From Streptomonospora nanhaiensis (GTDB lineage: Bacteria; Actinomycetota; Actinomycetes; Streptosporangiales; Streptosporangiaceae), in NCBI RefSeq assembly GCF_013410565.1, contig NZ_JACCFO010000001.1, positions 1,116,001 through 1,180,000 of the forward strand: a stretch of DNA of 64,000 nt. Reading direction: 5' to 3'. Shown piece after piece: positions 55,121 to 64,000 of this stretch. The notes beneath the pieces were generated by a model that had not been told where the DNA came from, did no database searches, and saw nothing but the letters and a program-made list of their open reading frames with translations. Both the position numbers and the translations under genes were made by a program. Position 1 is the stretch's first letter. The number at the start of each line of letters is the position of its first letter.

Positions 55121-56023
55121 TCAGTCGGGGAACCCGCCGGCGCGCCCCAGGAGCGCCGTGGGCGGCTTGCCCAGCAGCGACCCCAGCCAGGTGCCCGTTC
55201 GGGCGGTGGCGGCGGAGTCGACGCCCGTGGCGACCCCGCTGCGGTCCAGCAGGTACACGAGGTCCTCGGTGGCGATGTTGCCGGTCGCGCCGGGCGCGAA
55301 CGGGCAGCCGCCGAACCCGCCGACACTGGCGTCGAGCACGTCCACGCCGTGCTCCAGGGCGGCGTGGGCGTTGGCGTAGCCGGTGTTGCGGGTGTTGTGG
55401 AAATGGCAGCGCAGCCGCACGCCCGGCGCCGCCGCGCGCACCCGCGCGAGCAGGTCGGCGACCTGGCGGGGCACGCCCACGCCGATGGTGTCGGCGACGG
55501 CGATCTCGACGGCCCCGGCCTCGGCGGCCGCACGGGCGACGGCGGCCACGCGCCCGGGGTCGGTCTCGCCCTCGAAGGGGCAGCCGAAGGCCGTGGAGAC
55601 GGTGGCGCTGACGGGGGTGCCGGCCTCGGCGGCGGCCGCGGCGATGTCGGCGAAGGCGGCGGTCATCTCCTCGACGGTGGTGCCCTGGTTGCGCCGGCAG
55701 AACTCGTCGGTGGCGGGGATGGCGACGTTGACCTCGTCCACCCCGGCGGCCAGCGCGCGGTCCAGTCCCCTGCGGTTGAGGACCAGGCCGATGTAGGAGA
55801 CGCCCGGGGTGCGCGGGACCGCCGCCATGACCTCCTCGGCCCCGGCCATCTGCGGCACCCGGCGCGGGTTGACGAAGCTCACGGCCTCGATGCGGCGCGC
55901 GCCGGCCTCGACCAGCCGCCGGATCAGCTCGACCTTGTCCGCCACCGACAGGGGCGTGTCCTCGTTCTGCAGGCCGTCGCGCGGCCCGACCTCGACGATC
56001 TCCACCCGCTCCGCCGCCGCCAT
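55121..56023 (-). CDS. Hydroxymethylglutaryl-CoA lyase-like enzyme
   Basis: A 300-residue TIM-barrel lyase of the HMG-CoA lyase/HMGL-like family: VGPRDGLQNEDTPLS with metal-binding Asp, HFHNTRNTGYANAHAALEHG with histidine ligands, and the C-terminal GGCPFAPGATGNIATEDLVY with the catalytic Cys. It splits HMG-CoA or a similar 3-hydroxyacyl-CoA, often in leucine breakdown. No leucine-pathway partners are near, so the substrate is uncertain. Confidence 0.9.
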   Translation of the reverse strand: MAAAERVEIVEVGPRDGLQNEDTPLSVADKVELIRRLVEAGARRIEAVSFVNPRRVPQMAGAEEVMAAVPRTPGVSYIGLVLNRRGLDRALAAGVDEVNVAIPATDEFCRRNQGTTVEEMTAAFADIAAAAAEAGTPVSATVSTAFGCPFEGETDPGRVAAVARAAAEAGAVEIAVADTIGVGVPRQVADLLARVRAAAPGVRLRCHFHNTRNTGYANAHAALEHGVDVLDASVGGFGGCPFAPGATGNIATEDLVYLLDRSGVATGVDSAATARTGTWLGSLLGKPPTALLGRAGGFPD

Positions 56024-56110
56024 GCCGTCCGCCCTTCGTCGCGCGCCCGCGGCGCCGCCCGGCACGGCGGCGCCTTTTGCGCCCAGGGTAGTGCGGCGGG
56101 GCCCGCGCGG

Positions 56111-57106
56111 TCAGCGCAGGGCGAGTGCGGGGCGGACCTCCCAGGTGGTCCACACCGGGCGGTAGCCCATGCGGTTCCAGAAGGGGCCCGACAGCGGGTT
56201 GAGCATGGCGTAGTTGAGCAGCGTGACCTGCACGTTGTGGGTGTCCAGCGCCTGGTGGGCGTGGCTGACCAGGGCGGTGCCGATGCCGCGGCCGCGCTCC
56301 TCCTCGGCCACGACGCCGTAGCCGATGTGGGCGGCGGGCGCGCTGCGCACCAGCGGCGCGGCCCAGCGGGCGCGGTCGGGCGGGGAGACCCAGATCAGGC
56401 CGACGGGGCGGCCGCGGCGCTCGGCCAGCCAGATCCACGACGGCGAGCGCGCCAGCGACCGGGCGGCCACGCCGCGGGTCTGCTCGGCGGTCTCGGGCTG
56501 GACGAACACGCCGCCGAAGTGCTCCTCGTAGCGGTGCTCCTCCATGAGGAGGCTGACGATCTGGGTGAGGTCCTGGGAGTCGGCCAGCCGGATGGTGACG
56601 TCGCGGGGCGGCAGCGAGGGCGGCACGCCGCGGCGCCGCTCGCGGGCGGCCAGCACGCTGTAGGGCTGCAGGCCGTGCCACTGCAGCGCGGAGACGGCGC
56701 TGACGTCGCGCGCCGGCCAGGTCAGCAGGGCGGCCGACTCCGACCCGGTGCCGGTGGGCAGCTGCTGCAGCTGGTCGCGCCAGCTCGACAGCAGGGAGTC
56801 CAGGGCCCGGCGGGGGTCGGGGCCGCCGACGACGGGAGTGAGCCAGTGCTGGTCGGGCATGCCCCAGGTGCGCCCGACCTCGCCCGGCTGGTGCCAGGTG
56901 TAGCGCATGGTGCCGGCGGCGACCGGTTCGCCGTTCTCGTCGCACACCGTCAGGAGCGGATAGGTGCTGGACCGGGGGCGCGTGGGCGCGGGCAGCAGCG
57001 GGTCGACCGCCCGCCAGCGCTGGGCCGCGGAGTTCACCAGCCGGTCGAACTCGGCACCGCTGCCGGGCAGCTCGTCATGCCGCACCCGAGCGACATAACC
57101 GCCCAT
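56111..57106 (-). CDS. GNAT-domain protein
   Basis: A 331-residue protein whose C-terminal ~160 residues are a GNAT fold with the acetyl-CoA loop VVAEEERGRGIGTALVSHAH and PFWNRMGYRPVWTTWEV. The N-terminal half resembles a degenerate second GNAT domain (TVCDENGEPVAAGTMRYTW). The ATG at 57106 follows GGGAGG; an ATG at 57127 is in frame. Acceptor unknown. Confidence 0.82.
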   Translation of the reverse strand: MGGYVARVRHDELPGSGAEFDRLVNSAAQRWRAVDPLLPAPTRPRSSTYPLLTVCDENGEPVAAGTMRYTWHQPGEVGRTWGMPDQHWLTPVVGGPDPRRALDSLLSSWRDQLQQLPTGTGSESAALLTWPARDVSAVSALQWHGLQPYSVLAARERRRGVPPSLPPRDVTIRLADSQDLTQIVSLLMEEHRYEEHFGGVFVQPETAEQTRGVAARSLARSPSWIWLAERRGRPVGLIWVSPPDRARWAAPLVRSAPAAHIGYGVVAEEERGRGIGTALVSHAHQALDTHNVQVTLLNYAMLNPLSGPFWNRMGYRPVWTTWEVRPALALR

Positions 57107-57600
57107 CCCACCTCCCTGGCCGCGCATACCGCATACCTGCCTTCCGCCCGCCGACGCGGCGTGCCGGCGACCGATCAGCGGTCACATACCGTTGCAACAC
57201 GGACACAAAGACCGTAGCGCCTTCGGCGCGCATTCGCCCGCCGACCCGGCGAGAATTCCCCGGATCGTTTTGAAATTGTCGCCGTGCAATTTCATCGGCG
57301 ACAAAGCCCGGTCCGCCCTACGGTAGCCGATCGGGATCCCCTGCCACCACGGGGGTCCGGCCCCGCAGAAGGGGCGCTGAAATGCGCGGACGCGCCCGAA
57401 CTCGGCGAACGCACGCGGCGTCGGCACATGCATTCGCCGGTCACCTCCAGCGCGAACGGCGCAGCGTAACCATGGCGCACCGCAATTCACTCTGCGTGTC
57501 ATTCGGCGGCCGATTTCGTCATTTCCGCACTTCAGCGCGCCGGAGGGGGCGAGAGGGGAACGGAGTACTCTACCGGCCCGGGCGCGCGGCGCAAACACGC
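57107..57600. other. Gene-free stretch upstream of the GNAT gene
   Basis: About 490 bases with lower GC than its neighbours and no frame with convincing codon use. It contains the upstream region of the GNAT gene and the tail of the uvrB transcript. No tRNA or clear promoter box pair was recognised. Confidence 0.4.
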
Positions 57601-57636
57601 CGGCGGGGCCGGGGCCCGCCCGCCCCGGCCCCGCCG
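57601..57636 (-). terminator. Hairpin after uvrB
   Basis: A perfect 14-base-pair stem (57601-57614 with 57623-57636; arm cggcggggccgggg) and eight-base loop, 26 bases past the uvrB stop. Confidence 0.65.
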
Positions 57637-57661
57637 CCCGGTGACGCAGCGTCAGCCGGGG

Positions 57662-59758
57662 TCAGCTCACCCCGGCGGCGTCCATGCCGCGCAGCTCGCG
57701 CTTCAGCTCCTTGATCTCGTCGCGCAGCCGCGCCGCCAGCTCGAACTGGAGGTCGGCGGCGGCCTGGTGCATCTGCTCGCCGAGCTGGTCGATGAGCTGG
57801 GCCAGCTCCGCGCGCGGCATGGCGCTGACGTCCTTGGAGCGCTCCTGTCCCGCCCCGGCCAGGCCGGGCACCGGAGCCTTGGGGCTGCGGTAGCCCGAGC
57901 CGATCAGCTCCTCGGTGTCGACGTCCTCGCGCGCCAGGGAGTCGAGGATGTCGGCGATCCGCTTGCGCAGCGGCTGCGGGTCGATCCCGTGCTCCTCGTT
58001 GTAGGCCAGCTGCTTGGCGCGGCGCCGGTTGGTCTCGTCGATGGCGTTGCGCATGGAGTCGGTGATGTTGTCGGCGTACATGTGCACCTGCCCGGCGACG
58101 TTGCGGGCGGCGCGGCCGATGGTCTGGATCAGCGCGCTGGAGGAGCGCAGGAACCCCTCCTTGTCGGCGTCGAGGATGGCCACCAGGGAGACCTCGGGGA
58201 GGTCCAGGCCCTCGCGCAGGAGGTTGATGCCCACCAGGACGTCGTACTCGCCCACGCGCAGCTCGCGCAGCAGCTCCACCCGGCGCAGGGTGTCGACCTC
58301 GCTGTGCAGGTAGCGCACGCGGATGCCCAGCTCGGCGAAGTAGTCGGTGAGGTCCTCGGCCATCTTCTTGGTCAGCGTGGTGACCAGCACGCGTTCGTCG
58401 CGCTCGGCGCGCAGCCGGATCTCGTGCACGAGGTCGTCGATCTGGCCGTCGGTGGGCTTGACCACGACCTCGGGGTCGACCAGGCCGGTGGGGCGGATGA
58501 CCTGCTCCACGACGTCGCCGCCGCTCTGGCGCAGCTCGTAGGGGCCGGGCGTGGCCGACAGGTACACGGTCTGCCCGATGCGCTCCACGAACTCCTCCCA
58601 CTTGAGCGGGCGGTTGTCCAGCGCCGACGGCAGCCGGAACCCGTGGTCGACCAGGGTGCGCTTGCGGGAGGCGTCGCCCTCGTACATGCCGCCGATCTGG
58701 GGCACCGTGACGTGGGACTCGTCCACGACCAGCAGGAAGTCCTCGGGGAAGTAGTCCAGCAGGGTGTTGGGCGGGCTGCCGGGCGCGCGGTCGTCGAAGT
58801 GCAGGGAGTAGTTCTCGATGCCCGAGCAGGTGCCGACCTGGCGCAGCATCTCCAGGTCGTAGGTGGTGCGCATGCGCAGCCGCTGGGCCTCCAGCAGCTT
58901 GCCCTGGTTCTCCAGCTCGGTGAGGCGTTCGGCGAGTTCGGCCTCGATGCCGGCGATGGCGCGCTCCATGCGCTCGGGGCCGGCGACGTAGTGGGAGGCC
59001 GGGAAGAGGTACATGTGGTCGGCCTCGCCCAGGACCTCGCCGGTGAGGGGGTGCAGGGTGAGCAGCCGCTCGATCTCGTCGCCGAACATCTCGATGCGGA
59101 TGGCGAGCTCCTCGTAGACCGGGATGATCTCGACGGTGTCGCCGCGCACGCGGAAGGTGCCCCGGGTGAACGCCATGTCGTTGCGGGTGTACTGCATCTG
59201 CACCAGCCGGCGCAGGAGGTCGTCGCGGTCGATCTCCATGCCGACCTCGAGGGCGGCCATGCGGTCGACGTACTCCTGCGGCGTGCCCAGGCCGTAGATG
59301 CACGACACCGAGGCGACCACGACGGTGTCGCGCCGGGTCAGCAGGGAGTTGGTGGCCGAGTGGCGCAGCCGCTCGACCTCGTCGTTGATCGAGGAGTCCT
59401 TCTCGATGTAGGTGTCGGTCTGGGGGACGTAGGCCTCGGGCTGGTAGTAGTCGTAGTAGGAGACGAAGTACTCCACCGCGTTGTTGGGCAGCATCTCACG
59501 CAGCTCGTTGGCGAACTGCGCGGCGAGGGTCTTGTTGGGCTGCATGACCAGGGTGGGCCGCTGCAGCTGCTCGACCATCCAGGCCACGGTGGCGGTCTTG
59601 CCGGTGCCGGTGGCGCCGAGCAGGACGGTGTCGCGGTCGCCGGCGCGGACCCGGCGGGTGAGTTCGGCGATGGCCGCGGGCTGGTCGCCCGCCGGGGTCA
59701 TCTCCGAGACGACCTCGAACGGCGCCATCTTGCGCTGGATGTCGGTGACCGGCCGCAC
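57662..59758 (-). CDS. uvrB: Excinuclease ABC subunit UvrB
   Basis: DNA damage verification helicase of nucleotide excision repair, 698 residues. Walker [18 protein letters not shown] (about residue 45), the beta-hairpin region [24 protein letters not shown] box [19 protein letters not shown], helicase motif [20 protein letters not shown], and a C-terminal UVR domain ([19 protein letters not shown]). GTG start. Followed by a strong hairpin. Confidence 0.98.
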   Translation of the reverse strand: MRPVTDIQRKMAPFEVVSEMTPAGDQPAAIAELTRRVRAGDRDTVLLGATGTGKTATVAWMVEQLQRPTLVMQPNKTLAAQFANELREMLPNNAVEYFVSYYDYYQPEAYVPQTDTYIEKDSSINDEVERLRHSATNSLLTRRDTVVVASVSCIYGLGTPQEYVDRMAALEVGMEIDRDDLLRRLVQMQYTRNDMAFTRGTFRVRGDTVEIIPVYEELAIRIEMFGDEIERLLTLHPLTGEVLGEADHMYLFPASHYVAGPERMERAIAGIEAELAERLTELENQGKLLEAQRLRMRTTYDLEMLRQVGTCSGIENYSLHFDDRAPGSPPNTLLDYFPEDFLLVVDESHVTVPQIGGMYEGDASRKRTLVDHGFRLPSALDNRPLKWEEFVERIGQTVYLSATPGPYELRQSGGDVVEQVIRPTGLVDPEVVVKPTDGQIDDLVHEIRLRAERDERVLVTTLTKKMAEDLTDYFAELGIRVRYLHSEVDTLRRVELLRELRVGEYDVLVGINLLREGLDLPEVSLVAILDADKEGFLRSSSALIQTIGRAARNVAGQVHMYADNITDSMRNAIDETNRRRAKQLAYNEEHGIDPQPLRKRIADILDSLAREDVDTEELIGSGYRSPKAPVPGLAGAGQERSKDVSAMPRAELAQLIDQLGEQMHQAAADLQFELAARLRDEIKELKRELRGMDAAGVS

Positions 59759-59853
59759 GCTGCCTCACTCCCCTCGGGACCACTGGTCCTTCCACGGTAT
59801 AGCCCGGGTGCGACAACACCGGCCGCGCGCGGCGGATTCCCCGCTCCCCCGGC

Positions 59854-60447
59854 TCAGGCGCGGGCGCTCAGGTCGGCCCACAGCTCGGCGACCCGCCGGT
59901 CGAGGTCGGCGGGGGTGCCGGAGTTGTCGATGACGACGTCGGCGGCGGCGCGCCGCCGCTCGCGGGTGGCCTGGGCCTTGATGCGGGCGCGGACCTGGTC
60001 GGCGGGCATGCCGCGGTTGGCGACCACCCGCGCCACCTGCTCCTCCTCGGGCAGGTCGACCACCACGACCACGTCGTAGAGCGCGCCGAGGTCGTTCTCG
60101 ACCAGCAGGGGGACGTCGTAGACCACGACCGCGTCGACGGGCGCGGCGGCCATCAGCTCCTCGGTGCGGGCGGCCACGCGGGGGTGCACGATGGCGTTCA
60201 GGCGGGCCAGCCGGGCGGAGTCGGAGAACACGATCTCGCCCAGGCGCGGGCGGTCGAGCCGGCCCTCGGGGGTGAGCACCTCCTCGCCGAACTCCGCGAC
60301 GACCTCGGCCAGCCCGGGGGTGCCCGGCTCCACGACCTCGCGGGCGATCTGGTCGGCGTCGACCACGACCGCCCCGTGCTCGGCCAGCCGCCTGGCGACC
60401 GCGCTCTTGCCCGAGCCGATGCCCCCGGTGAGTCCCACGCGCAGCAC
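59854..60447 (-). CDS. coaE: Dephospho-CoA kinase
   Basis: Final step of coenzyme A synthesis. 197 residues with the P-loop [20 protein letters not shown] at the very start, [18 protein letters not shown] and [23 protein letters not shown] start at 60447, nine bases after the stop of the upstream GNAT gene; a long upstream frame is a shadow of that gene. Placed near uvrB and rpsA as in other actinomycetes. Confidence 0.95.
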   Translation of the reverse strand: MLRVGLTGGIGSGKSAVARRLAEHGAVVVDADQIAREVVEPGTPGLAEVVAEFGEEVLTPEGRLDRPRLGEIVFSDSARLARLNAIVHPRVAARTEELMAAAPVDAVVVYDVPLLVENDLGALYDVVVVVDLPEEEQVARVVANRGMPADQVRARIKAQATRERRRAAADVVIDNSGTPADLDRRVAELWADLSARA

Positions 60448-60455
60448 GGCCGCCC

Positions 60456-60971
60456 CTAGCCGATTCCCGACGCGGCGGCGCGGCCGGGGACGGGCTTGCG
60501 GAGGTGGACCATGGTCAGGTGGTCGGCCAGGCGCTCGCGGTGGGTCTCGTGGTAGCCCAGGCCGCGGTAGAACCGCAGGTTGGCCGCGCTGTCGTGGCCG
60601 GTGGCGATGGCGAACCCGGTGACGGCGGGGAACGCCGCGGTGACGCGGTCCTCCAGCGCGGTCATCAGCGCGCGGGCGATGCCGCGGCGGCGCAGGTCGG
60701 GCGCCACGCACAGCTTGCTCACCAGGGCGACGCCCTCGGCGGCCCGGCCGCGGACCGCGCCCACGATGCGCCCCTCCAGGACCGCCTTGAGCAGCACTCC
60801 CCCGGACTCGCCGAAGCGGCGGACCTGGTCGAGGGACTCGGTGAGCGGCAGGATGAAGGGATCGCCGTAGGCCTGGGCCTCGTCGACGAAGGCCGCGCGC
60901 TGCAGGGTCCAGACCTCGCCCGCGTCCTCGGGGACGGCGTCCTCGATCGCGAGGCCGGGCGGCAGGCTCAT
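60456..60971 (-). CDS. GNAT-family N-acetyltransferase
   Basis: A 171-residue single GNAT domain: [20 protein letters not shown], the acetyl-CoA loop [20 protein letters not shown] (about residue 90) and [20 protein letters not shown]. Overall like small actinobacterial acetyltransferases between rpsA and coaE. Probably co-transcribed with coaE. Substrate unknown. Confidence 0.9.
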   Translation of the reverse strand: MSLPPGLAIEDAVPEDAGEVWTLQRAAFVDEAQAYGDPFILPLTESLDQVRRFGESGGVLLKAVLEGRIVGAVRGRAAEGVALVSKLCVAPDLRRRGIARALMTALEDRVTAAFPAVTGFAIATGHDSAANLRFYRGLGYHETHRERLADHLTMVHLRKPVPGRAAASGIG

Positions 60972-61016
60972 CGCGGCTCCCCTCGTGCGGCGGCTCGGCT
61001 TCGGCGATCATAGCGA

Positions 61017-61046
61017 AGGGCCGCCCCCGTAGCCGGGAGCGGCCCT
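61017..61046 (-). terminator. Hairpin after rpsA
   Basis: An inverted repeat (61017-61024 agggccgc with 61039-61046) plus partial inner pairing, 37 bases past the rpsA stop and upstream of the next gene on the strand. Confidence 0.6.
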
Positions 61047-61082
61047 GGCGATTCGCGCGGTGCGCGAGCGGGCTGCGGCGGA

Positions 61083-62564
61083 CTAGCTGTCGGAGCCGCC
61101 CGCGAGCTTCTCGCGGAGCGCCGCGAGGGCCTCGTCGGAGGCCAGCGCGCCGCCGCCGGACTCCGACTCGCCGCCGGAGCTGGGCGCGGGGGCGGGCTCG
61201 CCGTCGTAGGCGGGCTCGGCCGCGGCCTCGGCCTCAGCGGCCTGGGCCTCCTCGACCTGCTTGCGGTGCGCCTCGAAGCGGGCCTGCGCCAGGGCGTACT
61301 GGCGCTCCCACTCGTCGCGCTGGGCCTCGAAGCCTTCGAGCCACTCGCCGCTCTCGGGGTCGAAGCCCTCGGGGTACTTGTAGTTGCCGTGCTCGTCGTA
61401 GTCGGCCGCCATGCCGTAGAGCGTGGGGTCGAAGTCGACCTGGTCGGGCGACACGCTCTCGTTGGCCTGCTTCAGCGAGAGGCTGATGCGCCGGCGGTCG
61501 AGGTCGATGTCGATGATCTTGACGAAGATCTCGGTGCCGACCTGGACGACCTGCTCGGGGATCTCGACGTGGCGCTCGGCCAGCTCCGAGATGTGCACCA
61601 GGCCCTCGATGCCCTCCTCGACGCGGACGAAGGCGCCGAAGGGGACCAGCTTGGTGACCTTGCCGGGCACGACCTGGCCGATCTGGTGCGTGCGCGCGAA
61701 CTGCTGCCAGGGGTCTTCCTGGGTGGCCTTGAGGGACAGGGAGACGCGCTCGCGCTCCATGTCGACGTCGAGGACCTCGACGGTGACCTCCTGGCCGACC
61801 TCGACGACCTCGCTGGGGTGGTCGATGTGCTTCCAGGACAGCTCCGAGACGTGCACGAGGCCGTCAACACCGCCGAGGTCGACGAAGGCGCCGAAGTTGA
61901 CGATGGACGAGACCACGCCCTTGCGGATCTGGCCCTTCTGGAGGGTGTTGAGGAAGGTCTGGCGGACCTCGGACTGGGTCTGCTCCAGCCAGGCGCGCCG
62001 CGAGAGCACGACGTTGTTGCGGTTCTTGTCGAGCTCGATGATCTTGGCCTCAAGCTCGCGACCGACGTAGGGCTGGAGGTCGCGCACACGGCGCATCTCG
62101 ACCAGGGAGGCCGGAAGGAAGCCCCGGAGTCCGATGTCGAGGATGAGGCCGCCCTTGACGACCTCGATCACGGTGCCGGTGACAACGCCGTCCTCTTCCT
62201 TGATCTTCTCGATCGTGCCCCAGGCGCGCTCGTACTGGGCGCGCTTCTTGGACAGGATGAGGCGGCCTTCCTTGTCCTCCTTCTGGAGGACGAGGGCCTC
62301 GACGTGGTCGCCGACGGACACGACCTCGCCTGGGTCGACGTCGTGCTTGATCGACAGTTCCCGGGACGGGATAACACCCTCGGTCTTGTAGCCGATATCG
62401 AGCAAGACCTCGTCTCGATCGACCTTAACGATGGTGCCTTCGACAATGTCACCGTCGTTGAAGTACTTGATGGTCTCGTCGATCGCTGCGAGGAAGGCTT
62501 CCTCGGACCCGATGTCGTTGACCGCTACCTGGGGTGTCGAGGTTACCTCGGTGCTGCTCGTCAT
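61083..62564 (-). CDS. rpsA: 30S ribosomal protein S1
   Basis: RNA-binding ribosomal protein that helps mRNA docking, 493 residues, actinobacterial short form. Four S1 domains, each with a motif like [20 protein letters not shown] (first), [39 protein letters not shown] and [20 protein letters not shown]. The tail is acidic and Gly/Ser-rich with a final [16 protein letters not shown]. The ATG at 62564 is chosen by domain start; an upstream frame to 62810 lies in the leader. Lower use of rare codons than neighbours suits high expression. Confidence 0.98.
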   Translation of the reverse strand: MTSSTEVTSTPQVAVNDIGSEEAFLAAIDETIKYFNDGDIVEGTIVKVDRDEVLLDIGYKTEGVIPSRELSIKHDVDPGEVVSVGDHVEALVLQKEDKEGRLILSKKRAQYERAWGTIEKIKEEDGVVTGTVIEVVKGGLILDIGLRGFLPASLVEMRRVRDLQPYVGRELEAKIIELDKNRNNVVLSRRAWLEQTQSEVRQTFLNTLQKGQIRKGVVSSIVNFGAFVDLGGVDGLVHVSELSWKHIDHPSEVVEVGQEVTVEVLDVDMERERVSLSLKATQEDPWQQFARTHQIGQVVPGKVTKLVPFGAFVRVEEGIEGLVHISELAERHVEIPEQVVQVGTEIFVKIIDIDLDRRRISLSLKQANESVSPDQVDFDPTLYGMAADYDEHGNYKYPEGFDPESGEWLEGFEAQRDEWERQYALAQARFEAHRKQVEEAQAAEAEAAAEPAYDGEPAPAPSSGGESESGGGALASDEALAALREKLAGGSDS

Positions 62565-62806
62565 GTGTGGGTGGACTCCGGATACGGACATTGGCAGAAA
62601 GGGTGCGCCGCGGAACCGCCCGGCCGCGCCGCCACCGCCGGGGCGACCCGCCCGGACGAAAGGCCCGGATGGGGTCGGTGACCCGGTGAGGTGCCGGCGG
62701 ACCGCTGCGCCGACCCGAATCCCGGGGGTCGAGTATGCGATCTGGCTGTCACACCGGCACGATCTCCGAGGTCGAGTTGCGCACGCGAGTCCACAACGCT
62801 CTAGCC
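62565..62806 (-). other. Long 5' leader of rpsA
   Basis: About 235 bases between the predicted transcription start and the rpsA ATG. Such a leader may let S1 regulate its own translation, as known in other bacteria. No riboswitch was recognised. Confidence 0.45.
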
Positions 62807-62835
62807 ACAATATGAGACGGGGGCGGTCAGGTCAA
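62807..62835 (-). promoter_or_regulatory. Promoter of rpsA
   Basis: On the minus strand TTGACC (62830-62835) and TATTGT (62807-62812) with the ideal 17-base spacing. A good housekeeping sigma-factor promoter, in line with strong rpsA expression. Confidence 0.75.
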
Positions 62836-62984
62836 TCGGAATCCGGCCGACAAACCGGGTTTCGCGCATCCGCGTGATCTTACTCCCCTTCCGGCCGCGG
62901 GCGGGAACGGGGCGCCCGGAGCGCGGCGGGGGCCGCGCGCGAGCGGTGCCGGCCGGCCCGGCGGCGGGCGCCGGCGGGCGGGGG

Positions 62985-63449
62985 TCAGTCGTCGGCGCCG
63001 CGCCCGCGCATGCGCTTGACCTGGGATCGCCGCTTCTTGGCCGCCAGCCGCCGCTCGGCGGAACCGCGCGTGGGCCGGGTGGCGCGCCGGGCGCGGGGCT
63101 CGGGCGCGGCGGCGAGGGAGAGCCGCACCGCCAGGCGCTCCCGGGCGGTGTCGCGGTTGCGCGCCTGGGAGCGGAAGTCCTCGACCGTGACGGTGTAGAC
63201 GGTCCCGACCAGGTGGCCCGCCAGGCGGCGCAGCGCGCGTTCGCGCTCCGGCGCGGACAGCGACCGGGTGGTCGCCAGGTCCAGGGAGAGCGAGACGCGG
63301 GTGTCGGAGGTGTTGACGTGCTGGCCGCCGGGTCCGCCGGAGCGGGAGAACCGCCAGACCAGCTCCTGCTCGACGAGCCGGACGCGGGGGGAGGTGCGGA
63401 CCGGGTCGGCGGTCTGCGGCCGGCCCACCGGCTCCGGTGTCCTGCCCAT
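62985..63449 (-). CDS. arfB: ArfB/YaeJ-like aminoacyl-tRNA hydrolase
   Basis: A 154-residue release-factor-domain protein with the GGQ motif in FSRSGGPGGQHVNTSDTRVS (about residue 40) and a basic C-terminal tail (RRLAAKKRRSQVKRMRG) that in ArfB enters the mRNA channel. It frees ribosomes stalled on mRNA lacking a stop codon. ATG at 63449 chosen; a GTG at 63458 adds three residues. Together with the Vms1-like protein it is the second stalled-ribosome factor candidate in the window. Confidence 0.92.
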   Translation of the reverse strand: MGRTPEPVGRPQTADPVRTSPRVRLVEQELVWRFSRSGGPGGQHVNTSDTRVSLSLDLATTRSLSAPERERALRRLAGHLVGTVYTVTVEDFRSQARNRDTARERLAVRLSLAAAPEPRARRATRPTRGSAERRLAAKKRRSQVKRMRGRGADD

Positions 63450-63565
63450 GGTCCTCACCCCCAGGGTTCGCGTTCGTCGGCGGCCGGGCGGCGCCGTGCC
63501 GCCCGGTCGGTGCGGTCCGCCGCCCGTTCGGGTGCGGCGGTCCGCGCCGACCGGGAATTCCCGGT

Positions 63566-64000
63566 TCAGTGCGCGGCGTCGTGCCAGTCGCGGCCGACGC
63601 CGACGGAGACCGCCAGCGGCACACGAAGAGGATAGGCGCCGGCCATCTTGTCCGACACCAGTTTTCGCACGGGGTCGAGCTCGTCGGCGGTGACCTCCAG
63701 CACGAGTTCGTCGTGGACCTGCAGGAGCATGCGGGAGCGGTGGCCGGCCTCGCGCAGGGCGGTGTCGACGTCGAGCATGGCGACCTTGATGATGTCGGCG
63801 GCCGAGCCCTGGATGGGGGCGTTGAGCGCCATGCGTTCGGCCATGTCCCGGCGCTGGCGGTTGTCGCTGGTGAGGTCGGGCAGGTAGCGGCGGCGGCCCA
63901 GCATGGTCTCGGTGTAGCCGTCGCGCCGGGCGCGGTCGACGACCGCCTGGAGGTAGTCGCGCACCCCGCCGAACTGGACGAAGTAGTCGTCCATGAGGGC
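63566..64000 (-). CDS. polA: DNA polymerase I, C-terminal part (runs off the window)
   Basis: The last ~144 residues of family A polymerase: LGRRRYLPDLTSDNRQRRDM, the O-helix following stretch ALNAPIQGSAADIIKVAM and motif C LLQVHDELVLEV with its catalytic Asp. The remainder lies to the right, beyond the window edge. Replication and repair polymerase. Confidence 0.97.
   Translation of the reverse strand, partial: ALMDDYFVQFGGVRDYLQAVVDRARRDGYTETMLGRRRYLPDLTSDNRQRRDMAERMALNAPIQGSAADIIKVAMLDVDTALREAGHRSRMLLQVHDELVLEVTADELDPVRKLVSDKMAGAYPLRVPLAVSVGVGRDWHDAAH

Noticed and set aside
57182-57598. Minus-strand frame of 138 codons upstream of the GNAT gene
   Set aside because: Composition is irregular, codon preference weak and no domain is visible; treated as chance in a lower-GC spacer.

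Overview
This window is chromosomal DNA of a very GC-rich actinomycete. Supporting signs are strong G/C third-position bias, many GTG starts, ATGA/GTGA stop-start overlaps, an Lsr2 nucleoid protein, and a block of housekeeping genes (der, cmk, tyrA, aroH, rluB, scpB, scpA, parA, xerD, NUDIX, pyrG, uvrB, coaE, rpsA, polA) in an order familiar from Streptomyces and relatives. A member of the Nocardiopsaceae or a neighbouring family is plausible, but the sequence alone does not settle the genus.

Layout. 0-1.5 kb: a truncated FAD amine/amino-acid oxidase and an XRE-cupin regulator. 1.6-10.9 kb: an aromatic-carotenoid locus. crtE, crtI, crtB and a Rieske/DUF5914-like gene run leftward; crtT and crtU converge on them; crtY diverges from crtT. 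The set predicts GGPP to phytoene to lycopene to beta-carotene to isorenieratene. 11-16.6 kb: a lipid kinase, a Vms1/Rv2629-type peptidyl-tRNA hydrolase-like protein, and a large STAND NTPase with TPR-like repeats whose N-terminal membrane segment lies in another frame. 16.7-22.7 kb: phenylacetate degradation, with paaZ divergent from paaABCDE around a near-perfect palindromic operator. 22.8-32 kb: accessory genes (SAM methyltransferase, lsr2, HAD phosphatase, ArsR-like regulator, isochorismatase-fold protein, GNAT, F420/flavin oxidoreductase, MFS transporter) separated by gene-poor stretches with regulatory-looking sequence.

32.1-35.6 kb holds der-cmk-tyrA, and the same conserved block resumes at 46.4 kb with aroH-rluB-scpB-scpA-parA-xerD-NUDIX-pyrG. 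Between tyrA and aroH lies a ~10 kb aromatic (type II) polyketide island: KS-alpha, chain-length factor, ACP, KAS III and ketoreductase, then a cytochrome P450, a muconolactone-isomerase-like protein, a SnoaL-like protein, a luciferase-like monooxygenase and a flavin reductase. The middle of the island is damaged. The ketoreductase runs in frame into the C-terminal part of a biotin carboxylase (itself frameshifted), and a neighbouring reductase is cut off half way. No aromatase or cyclase gene is visible. This looks like one or more deletions, in the genome or in the assembly, and is the most unusual part of the window.

53-64 kb is mostly housekeeping: CTP synthase, an HMG-CoA-lyase-like enzyme, GNAT proteins, UvrB, CoaE, ribosomal protein S1 with a long leader, an ArfB-like hydrolase, and the 3' end of polA running off the window. 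No rRNA, tRNA, CRISPR array or insertion sequence was found. Several strong hairpins at gene ends are listed as terminator candidates.
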